From assembly GCA_013368375.1 (NCBI GenBank), contig JAACJP010000001.1:2356001-2420000 (forward strand): a stretch of 64,000 nt of DNA, in the 5' to 3' direction. The first letter of the stretch is position 1. Every line of letters begins with the position of its first letter. This DNA comes from Tricholomella constricta (Eukaryota > Basidiomycota > Agaricomycetes > Agaricales > Lyophyllaceae). Shown piece after piece: positions 55,329-64,000 of the stretch. The notes under the pieces are model-generated. The model was not told the origin of the DNA and made no database searches. It was given only the letters and a program-made list of their open reading frames with translations. The position numbers and the translations under genes are program-made.

Positions 55329-56142
55329 ATGTCCTCCGCCGCGGCTTCTATCCTCTCTTCCGACCTCTCTGACGACATGATCTCCCAGGTCGCAGGAAAC
55401 GCTCCGCGTGAGATCAAGGAGGTGCCCCTGAAATGGCTAGCCGTGTTCCGCGCGCGGGAAGTCAGCTTCGCGAACTCCGTCGCGCATCGGGTCAGAGTCA
55501 CGGAGGTTTCTATTGTGAAGAACCCGGAAGACCCTCGCAGGATCGAAGGAAGGGTCGTCTGCGAGATCGACGTGACACAAGGTTGGTGCGCCGAACGGCG
55601 CCCTGTCCATGTCATGAATTTTCTGACCACCAATTATGCCAGACATGCTCAGCCCGACGGGTAATATGCACGAAGGATGCGCGGTATTCCTGATTGATGA
55701 GTGCGGTTTGCTTGCCTGTCTCTTGTCAGTCTCCGAATGGGGTATACTCATGTATCGCGTCGCGTTCCCGAATGCAGGTGTTCCGTGTGTGCGCTTGCAG
55801 CTCTAAATGCTGCCGAGGGCCGAGATTTCCAGGTGGGCGTCTCCCAGGCGATCAACACGGTGTTCCACCACCCGGCCAAACTGTCGGGAATATTCAACTC
55901 TTTCCTTAGAGTATCCATTGACGCGTCGCTTTGAATCAGGGGTGCAAAGCTCAGGATTGTGAATACCAGTATGTCGACGGGTAACGGCACGGGGTCGTGT
56001 CGCAGCGAGGTAGCCTTCGAACTGTTTTTTAAGGAGTTATCAGTTGCTCACCATCTTACTTTCAAACAAGATCTGGGACACCCAGAACTATAGACTGGTG
56101 GCATCTGGGGTCCAGCTACAGATGGTTCCCTCGAGATTCTAG
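55329..56142 (+). CDS. Hotdog-fold thioesterase, divergent paralogue B
   Basis: The start MSSAAASILSSDLSDDMISQ is at 55329. Exons separated by short introns (first at 55582-55642) give REVSFANSVAHRVRVTEVSI, VKNPEDPRRIEGRVVCEIDV, TQDMLSPTGNMHEGCAVFLI, DECSVCALAALNAAEGRDFQ, VGVSQAINTVFHHPAKL, GAKLRIVNTSMSTGNGTGSC and RSEIWDTQNYRLVASGVQLQ. The stop follows VPSRF at 56140-56142. GNMHEGCAVFLIDE is the hotdog thioesterase active-site helix, though it has E where paralogue A has G after H. The order and spacing match an ACOT13/PaaI-like enzyme of about 185 residues. Substrate is not predictable. Confidence 0.8.
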
Positions 56143-57159
56143 CCCCGGCCAGCTCCATGAATCCAGTCGTCGGGGATCGATTCGTAACGCAGCATGCAGG
56201 ATATACGTTCGGGGCACCCGTCTAACACAGATGAGGGAGGCAACAGGTAGATTGCGCCAAGGTCGCAGTTACAATGGCAAGATACCCAATTATGAGAAGT
56301 TAAATATGGCACAATCGTCAAGGGCCAAAGAGGTAAAATACGTGAGACGTCCAAAAGGTTGAAACTGGCTCAAGAAGACGCTGTACTTAATGGCGCAAGA
56401 GTTGTTAGTTGGATGAATGGGTGGATGGATAAATTACCCGCAGCGGTCCCGAAAAAGATTGATCGATGTCATTGCATCAAACGCACGCGCTCAATTGATA
56501 AGCGATGAACAGCATGCATCTCATTTTCATTTTGGATGAAAAGCGTTGTCGAGCACTCTAAGTAGAGTTACGGCCGAAAATCCTCCTCGCCGTCACAAAA
56601 CTTGCAACACTTAAGTATCCACGAACAGTTTTTTCTTTCAGCTATTGGCGTTTCCCAGAGTAGTGTATCGGAATTCGCAGAATCTGGTATTCCAATTCTT
56701 TTGTTGATCAAAATGTCGCAGAACTTTGATTCGATACGCCACAGACTTTGTCAAGGCGCCACAGAATGTACCTTTCAAGCCACCAGAGTAGGCCTATTCC
56801 ACGCGCATTGTAAGCACACCGAAGAGATGGAAGTTTAGAACGGTAAAATATGACAATGTCTCGTACGTTCTTCAAAGACTCATGTGAACATGCGACAGGA
56901 CCGACGCGTCTCGGGCACGTGGTTTTGGCGTGATCGTGATTCACCGAAAAGAACTCTTTGGTTCTGAACTACAACAAGCGTTTGTCGGTGTCCTGCTAGC
57001 TGTTTACGAGTTGTTCACGAGTTATCCTGACGCTGACGACTTTTAACGACATCCCTCACGAATTTCCCGAAACTAGCCACTGGTGGCCTTGAACCATATT
57101 TACCAGCAAATTTCACTGCTGCTCGTTAGCTAATTATCTATCTACTCGGCTCTATAGGA
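56143..57159. other. Intergenic region, 1 kb, nothing recognised
   Basis: Two short minus-strand frames and one plus-strand frame (56602-56838) are the only open stretches, and none has a motif or splice support. The right part contains the promoter of the NADAR gene. Confidence 0.35.
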
Positions 57160-58843
57160 ATGGGCATCTCATTGTCAAAATTCAAGAAGAAGCGACGTCC
57201 GCGCCCACTGCAAGTGCCGAAGGTATACTATCCATACGACTATCCGTACGAGCAAGGTTATGCTCCACCCTACTGGCCGCAACCTGTTCCACATTACGCC
57301 TATGCGCATCCTGCACTCATGCCGAATCATGGGCCCGTAATTCCTCAGGCGTTTATACCACAATACCCAGTTCAGATGCCGCAGCCGCAGCCGCAGCCGC
57401 AGCCGCAACCTTACTGGCCTCCGCAACCACCGCAGGAACCGCAAAGTAAACGAAGAAAAACTCGAAGACGGACACCGACTGCTACAATCACGTTTACAAC
57501 GAGAAACCGGCAGCCTCAAGGTGCGTGCGCTCTCTGTAACTTGTTGCTCTCATTGCTAATTACTTTTCGGACACAAACAGCGGCACCACCTCCAGCAGGT
57601 TCTGCTCAGCCCATGATTATCCCATCTCCTGAAGCAACTACTCCCGTCTCTTCGAGCACCAGTACCTCTACGGAAGCTCCTCGTCCATCACTCTACGCTC
57701 AGACACCACGAGGGCCGCAACCTGGGCTCGGAGCGGGCTCAAGCACCCACCATGCTACCCCATCACCATCACGACACAATCACGAACGGCGTAATTCTAC
57801 TCAAGCTCAGCCTCCCCCACAACGAGCAGTCACTCCCAACGCACCTCCCCCAATACCTGCCCCTTTTACTCCGACACCCTACCGTTCTTCCAATCCTCTT
57901 CCAGAGCCGCCTAGGGATATATACGCAAGTTCACCATATAAGCATCTTCTTGCTCCAAAAGCCCTCCCTACGCTCCCGACCATGGGGCAAACTATCGTCG
58001 TAAAGGGAGAGGAACCCAAGAAGCCGAAAAAGGGGCTCTTCGGGGCATTAAGCCGGAAGAAATCTGTACCGCAGGAAACACACGAAGTCAGATACGTCTT
58101 CGTACCACAAGGATCCAACGCCAACGATACCTATGCGACTCCATCTACCTCCAGTGCCCCGCCCCCACAAACAACTCCCGCTCCGCCCCCACAAGCAACT
58201 CCCGCTCCGCCCCCACAGCCCGCCCCGGCCCCTCCCCCTCCGAGTACCCTGCCTTCGCGGCGAGAGAGTGTGTTATCACACCGGACCGCCCCCGAACCTG
58301 ACCCCATCTACTTCAATCAAGATACGGACTACGCCCCCTTCCTGAACCACTCGCCGCACAAAGTCTGCTACGAACGCGTTGACTACCCTACGGCTACGCA
58401 CCTCCTCGAGGCACTCAAGTTCATGCCGCGCCGCCAGGACATCGCAGAGGCTATCCGCCTATGCGACGACACCGCCGACGTGTACGAGGCGTCAGCGGAA
58501 CACGCCGCGGACCAGGCGCCCGATTTTGGTGCTTCGTATCTGGAGATGGTGCGTCTCCCATCCTTTTCTCTTCTTTTCTTAATAGGGAAGGGGCTTTTTG
58601 TTTGACGAACCATGCTTACCTCTCTCTCTACAGATGGAGACGGTGGTGTACCTGAAGTTTAACCAGCACGGCGACCTGCGGGACTTGTTGCTTAGCACGG
58701 AGGACGTGCCTCTCGTCTATGACGATCCGTCGGATTCGTACTGGGGCATCGGCGTCAGTATCACTGGCGAGCCCGGCCAGAACCAGCTTGGACACGTCCT
58801 TGAACATGTTCGCGCACGCTTGCAGCAGGATAGGCTGAGATGA
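57160..58843 (+). CDS. NADAR (YbiA-like) domain protein with N-terminal myristoylation-type motif
   Basis: The N-terminus MGISLSKFKKKRRPRPLQVP has Gly2, Ser6 and a following basic cluster, the pattern of an N-myristoylated, membrane-bound protein. About 390 residues of Pro/Gln/Ser-rich sequence follow, including a QP repeat and APPPQ repeats. The C-terminal NADAR domain reads DPIYFNQDTDYAPFLNHSPH, YERVDYPTATHLLEALKFM, then RRQDIAEAIRLCDDTADVYE and, across an intron at about 58549-58633, METVVYLKFNQHGDLRDLLL, DPSDSYWGIGVSITGEPGQN and QLGHVLEHVRARLQ. The E.LKF....W.G pattern is typical of NADAR proteins, N-glycosidases acting on riboflavin intermediates or ADP-ribose-type substrates. The actual substrate here is unknown. 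Confidence 0.85.
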
Positions 58844-59347
58844 AGAAAAACTGCCTCGTTGAGGTTTCCGGTTTAGAGTATACCCACCCCTGCCCCCATG
58901 CTTTCATTCAACCTACCGCGCTTTTACCCATGCGAAAATTATGTGTATCCTCCGAGTAATTTGCTTTGAATGGCTGCCAAATGGACCTTTAAGTATAGTT
59001 TATCTAGTATGTAGTTACGATATATAGTATGGATAAATGCTTTCGTGTGATGACTGTTTAGCCAACATTATTCGCGGAGGGTGCACACGAATGACCTGAG
59101 AGGCTGAGACAACGCGACGCGGAATTGTAACGCTCTAAGTTGCTTCTTATGATTGCATTTTTTCCGCTAATTTGGAACAACAAACTCTTGAGAGCTGTTT
59201 GACTGCAGTGGGCTTTGTAGATGACGATAATTGACGAATTTACAGCTGGATAATCTGCGTCTGGGAATCAGTAGAGATCATGGTATACAATAACATCGAA
59301 CATCCAAGAAAAAAACAGCGGATACTAGTCGGCCAAAGTCAGAAGAA
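58844..59347. other. Convergent intergenic region before VPS41
   Basis: This 504-bp gap lies between convergent gene ends. It is AT-rich and contains no supported gene. Confidence 0.35.
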
Positions 59348-62300
59348 TCACGTCCGTAGTCCTTCACTTTTCTGATGGCATACAGGGCAGCCTTGTCTGA
59401 TTCTCGCGCGAACGAGGGATTCACTGGTGCCTTGGGTCAGTATTCACGAGAATGGATGCCAGAGCAACGAGGAGAACTGACAATGCGATCTTCCCGCTGA
59501 TGCCCTGGGAACCGCCGATCCCAATTCCACGCAAGGCTGGATCGGGCTGGTGCGGTAATTGGTCCCCACCCTTGGCACAATGCGCGTGCACGACATGCCG
59601 GCACAGGAACAGGAGTACGAGGGACTGGGGGGGCTCTTGCAGTGATCGAGAACAGACAAGGCACTTGCCTTTCGCTGCGAGGTCGGTCAATCGCAACGAA
59701 AGGATATCTAAGGTAATCGTCGACACGCACCCGTGAGGAAGAAACCACTGGTCTGGTTTCCTTGCAGCTGCCTGGAGAGATCAGAGCTATCACCATTCAT
59801 GATCCTCTGACACCCCTCAAGTAACGAGATCTGCAAATGGAAATCCTGAAGGATCTTGATGAGCGCTTCTTTCAAGCCCGGAATTTCCAGCCCGTTCTTG
59901 ATGCGACGGATTAGTCGTATCGGGCTGATCTCGACTCCAACATTCTCTAGCAAGCCGCGAATGAAGGCTAAGATACAAATGAAATTCAGAGCGAGACTTC
60001 AAAAGGAAAACTATATGAAGACGAATTACCTGGGCGTGTCTCGGAATACTTGAGAAGATCCTCCCAAAGGTCGTCATCACCTTGTTCCTTGGCGAATTCT
60101 ATAGCCTAGATGAGGGATAGGTTAACATGACCGAGCTACAGGTGAACATAATGCGTACTCGATGGACATCGCCCAACCGCTCAATAATAAGAGTCAAAGC
60201 CTTCTTATTGTTCCCCATTCGGCCTAAAAGGAAGACCATCTCAAGTACTAAATCCCTCTTCATACACTCCTTGTAGGCCTACGATAACGTCAGTACAGCG
60301 ACAGAATGTAACGATGGCATATTCCTCACCTTCTCTAGATTGTAGTAGTTGCTTGCGCGCAGAAAGTCGATTAACCGAGGCGTAGCGTACTCTGCATATA
60401 GTTTGACCTGAAATGATCTTAGCAAAGGGCACTGAAACAAAGACCGGGGGAACCGACCTGGAGATCTGCGAAATCGGCAACTAGGGTTGCGTCCTTTTCC
60501 ATGACCAACGCGTCGAGGTATAGGAAGAGATAGTACGGGCTGCTCTCCAGCTGCTGCACAACGCGCCCGATCTGAAACAGAGGCAATGAGGAAAATGGAA
60601 CACGGGCAGAAAGATATGCCAACAGGTATCGAATGAATATTATCAACGAGCAGCGTGATAGCATCGCTTCGTCCTTCATCGAGCACTTGTCCATCACGCT
60701 TGCGCTGCTTCATGAGTTCGTCATCGAACTGCACAAGAAGTAGAACTTGATCCCGGACGTCCGTGAAGAGATTATGCTCCCGAATGAGATCGAAGACGTT
60801 CGGTCTTCGTAACCGAAGGTAATACGGAAGGGCTTTGCCATATTGGCGATTCGCAGTATAACTAATGAAGATCGACGTCAATGAGATGACGGATGTATTT
60901 CAAAAGTCACGCACAGTTCCGCCAAGCACTCCATCAGAACTTGGGTTCCCGGACTTGATGATATCGTTGAAGACGTAGACGCCGCTTTATCCAATTCTGA
61001 GCGCACAGCAACTATTACTGCACCAATATCGTAAATTTCTCTCGGCCATTCCTTGACCGTCTCTAAAAGTGTCTATGTTCAGTGTCAGTGAACGAAGAAC
61101 AGAAGGTGAAAAGGCTCCAAGTACTTGTCGATCATGACTCAAGAAGTAAGCCAACATCATTTCATACACTAAGTGGTCCAGCCGCGGGGATTCCGTGGGT
61201 ACGAATGGAATTATAGCCTATGGCGTGGCACGTTAATACAGTACAAAAGGCATATTTCATTCCTTTTACCTGGAGCTGTCTCTTGTTGGCAAAACCAAAT
61301 ATCCAGTCCTCCCACCGTTTTGAATCTTGGCCGCACACCTTCGGACAAAGCCTTGCGGCCTTTGCAAAATCGCCTGATGGCATAGCTTACCCAGCTGTCG
61401 AGGATGACGGATGGCACGACTGACCTTGGCTGACCAGGTGCTCAATATATCGTTGCCCAATCTCAGTCGCGCTGAGAGAGGCTTTCCCGTTGATTGTCGG
61501 AGTTTCGGCCTCTATGCGCTCCACCTCGTTCAAGGCTTCCTCGTATCTCTGCCTTTCGACCAGCCATTCGACATGGTCCCGACGATCTCTCGGCTTGACA
61601 AGAACAAGGTCTCGCGGACTCAGAGCAACGTAACACCGCCCTTCATTTGAGCCTGTGGCTGCTGTGTCGCTACCAGGAACGTCGCAAAGGACATAATCAT
61701 TACACCCCCAGAGATGATAATTTGCGATGGTGAGTGCATCAGCAGCGAACTCTTCACCCCCACGAGAGATTATACGAAGTTCAGGGCGCTCTGCAGCCTT
61801 GCGAGCCTGCTGAGCGCGATCCTCCGTTCTTTCGTTGAAGAAAGTATCCGGTGGAGTGTAAGCGATAATGAGGAATGAAGTGAGTGCTGGCGAGGCTGGG
61901 GTTGATGAAATTTTCGCTGCGTCGCTGGCCAGAATCAACGCTTGAGACGCAGCGGAAGGAGGTGTGGGAGTGGGATGGGGTACGATGCCAGAAATCATGC
62001 AATCCAGTTGGAAAACAGCCGTGATCTCGACCAGAAGCGGGGGAAGGTTAGCAGTGGCAGCAGTAGTTGTCGTTCGAGGCCTTGCGCGAATACGAGCCAC
62101 CTTGATATGGTCTGCCCATGCGATGAGGAGGGTAGAGTCGTCCTGCCACTCAAGTGTACATTTGAAGAGATCGGCCCTAGGGCTGTCAGCGGGACGGTCG
62201 ATAAAGGTAATACGCGTCTGTGACACGTAATCGTATATCTTGACACCCTGGAAAACGCGAGACCGCGCATTAGACGCGGTGATCACAGAGGTGGATCATT

Positions 62301-63171
62301 CTTACAAGATCGTTTGCCCAAGCAATAAGCCTGCCACGCCACCTGACCTGCCATATAGGACCTTCTCCAGTGTGCAACACCGTTTCCTTGTGTCCCAGCC
62401 AACCCTTCTCACCCAAGATTAGGTTTCCCGCTAAACCTCCACTAACGAAGGCCCTCGTGGTGCGCTTCGCGAAATTTGGTTCAAGTGCAACTGTCCGCAT
62501 CGGTCGCTTCATATCAAAGGAGTACGATTCAGAGGTGGACAAGGAGCGAATGACGACCTGTCCTGGGAGTCATGGATGAGAACGAAATGGACGCAAGAAG
62601 CCTGAATCCTCACCGTCTATGGAGGCAGTGGCGACAAAGTCAGCAGTGTCATCCATGGAGATGTCAACGATAGAAGCGAGATGAGGCTTGTATGATTTGA
62701 TTCGTTTGCCTTCTAGGTCAAGGATGTGAACGATACCACCATGCGTTCCGAGTGCCTATAACACGAAATTAGTGATGGCATATTCAAAACGAGAGGACGT
62801 ATCTTCACCATAAGTTTGTTCGCAATAGCGAGAGCTGAAGCCGAATCCTTCTTGAGCAAGTCGGGCACGGAGCCGCCAATTCGCTCATACTTGAGCGCAG
62901 GCTCGTCGTCATCCTCTTCATCCTCATCTTCATCGTCGTCGTCATCCTCTCCTTCCTCATTATCATCCTCCTCCTCTTCCTCCTCTTCGGTTTCTTCCTC
63001 ATTAGAGTCGTCTTGGAACCGTCCATGACCATGCCTCCGTGCGCCGACGTCCTCCGCGTCCGACAAGTCACTGAGTTGGGTAGGGCTTTCGGCCAGCCTT
63101 GGAACGTCGTCCTTCTCGTGGCTATCCAGTTCTCCGTCGGTCGTGGCCACAGGAGTCTCGATGGAAGCCAT
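59348..63171 (-). CDS. VPS41: Vacuolar protein sorting protein Vps41 (HOPS complex)
   Basis: Vps41 is the Rab7/Ypt7-binding subunit of HOPS, which tethers membranes for fusion with the vacuole. The start MASIETPVATTDGELDSHEK leads into an almost uninterrupted acidic tract of about 40 Glu/Asp residues. The WD40-like N-terminal propeller follows: KYERIGGSVPDLLKKDSASA, GGIVHILDLEGKRIKSYKPH, FVATASIDGQVVIRSLSTSE and GPIWQVRWRGRLIAWANDLG. A clathrin-heavy-chain-like helical region has RRDHVEWLVERQRYEEALNE and IGQRYIEHLVSQG. The C-terminal RING-H2 reads GKCLVCSRSLQEPPQSLVLL, FLCRHVVHAHCA and RIRQGCPVCHQKSEGLRT before the stop. More than ten short introns are needed. All three domains are in order. 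Confidence 0.92.
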
Positions 63172-63629
63172 TACATGGAAAGTTGGCTCGTTGGGACGGT
63201 CGTCAACAACGCGGCTACATAACCGTGGGAACGCACTCACTTATGGTCAGGGGCACAATCCTGGCACAATCATTCTCGGGCAGGAAGGAAACGGTATTTC
63301 TCGAGAAACGTCCTCTAATCCAGCAACGTGCCGTTTACGCGCCTAAGTTCCTTGTTTCAGGTCTTACCTTCAAGCGATTCTTTATGCGGCATTAACCCAC
63401 TTGCATACTTCGCGACTTTTTTCGCCTTGGTGTGGTGACCTACAGGAAGAGGAACGACTGATGCGTCTGTCTAGTAAAAGATAGGACTAGCGGTGACCTC
63501 GATATCAATCTCAAATCAATCTTTGACTTCTTTCATTGTTCCTTCCTCTGGTGCTGCGACGACTAAATGGCCTCGTAAGGACATGATATCCAGCAGGCCG
63601 ACGTCTCCCTTCAGCTAACTGCTTCGCAA
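63172..63629. other. Divergent intergenic region at the right end
   Basis: This gap contains the VPS41 promoter. No RNA gene or repeat is seen. Confidence 0.35.
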
Positions 63630-64000
63630 ATGAACCTGGCTTGCATGCCTCCCCTGACCCTCGTGGCGCTGTTTCTCGAAGTTACTGTGGAGATCATGAA
63701 GGAGCTTGACTGGTTCTCGTATTTGAAAATCCGCCATGTACCGTCGACGCACCCTTTTGATCTTCATCTTACCCCGCTGTTCCGACATGCAAACATCCTG
63801 ATATTATATCTAGGACTCTGGTCTAGATGAGTCAACCCTCAAGTGAAGATCATGTCTTTATATTTTTTTGAACACGCTGAAGTGGAAGCGAGCTTTTGGT
63901 GATTAGCCGAGGAAGGAGGAGTGCTGTTAACAGGCATCAACGTCAGTTCGCATATCATCTCGCGTCTGGATGAGAGATGATTCCTCTTAATGTCTGGACA
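63630..64000 (+). CDS. Possible F-box protein, 5' end only
   Basis: The frame contains LEVTVEIMKELDWFSYLKIR, which resembles the F-box core (L..EV..EI...LDW.S.L..R.V). It is followed by a GTACCG donor-like site and pyrimidine-rich sequence, but the continuation after it does not match an F-box, and the frame runs past the window or is decayed. Agaricomycete genomes hold hundreds of such genes. It may also be a fragment. Confidence 0.3.

Overview
This window is nuclear DNA from a filamentous basidiomycete, most likely a mushroom-forming Agaricomycete. The signs are densely packed genes on both strands, very short introns (about 45-60 nt, GT..AG with CTRAY-like branch sites) and fungal-only proteins (DASH subunit Spc19, Mgm101, Kha1, a Pgc1-type phosphodiesterase, the expanded HNH family). 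All genes were reconstructed by eye from splice signals and protein motifs. No database search was possible, so multi-exon boundaries are approximate unless given as exact. I found no rRNA, tRNA or CRISPR signal.

Layout. 1-4.5 kb: end of a gamma-tubulin complex (Spc97/Spc98-type) gene, a von Willebrand factor A protein and an HNH protein. 4.5-8.7 kb: gene-poor, repeat-rich stretch with the C-terminal remnant of a Helitron helicase, a perfect hairpin, direct repeats and a decayed vWA-like fragment. 8.7-30 kb: SPC19, a gephyrin/cnxE-type molybdenum cofactor gene head-to-head with MGM101, RPL10A, a hypothetical gene head-to-head with the lysophosphatidate acyltransferase SLC1, a PGC1-like phospholipase, two low-complexity hypotheticals, the K+/H+ antiporter KHA1 and the splicing factor BUD31. 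30-37 kb: a TB2/DP1/HVA22 membrane-shaping protein and a low-complexity protein. 36.8-48 kb: a mitochondrial neighbourhood with complex I genes NDUFA1, NDUFAF3 and NDUFA8 and a lipoate-protein ligase, interleaved with a UTP8/NOL11-like ribosome biogenesis gene, a small Ubl-like protein and a THYN1/EVE protein. 48-64 kb: arrestin-like protein, a hypothetical, the ITP pyrophosphatase, two divergent hotdog thioesterase paralogues, a NADAR protein with a myristoylation-type N-terminus, VPS41 and a possible F-box gene at the edge.

Most noteworthy. A 1,085-bp terminal-inverted-repeat element sits inside the NDUFAF3 reading frame, flanked by a GTAC duplication. It offers splice sites that would remove almost all of it in frame, so it may act as an intron. 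It also holds a small ORF that stays open across four 45-50 nt introns, two of which abut with no exon between them. The lipoate ligase has an apparent AT-AC intron. An inverted, intron-retaining partial copy of the UTP8-like gene lies about 5 kb from its parent. NDUFA8 carries a GC-AG intron and THYN1 a 16-nt micro-exon. No secondary-metabolite cluster or defence island was seen.
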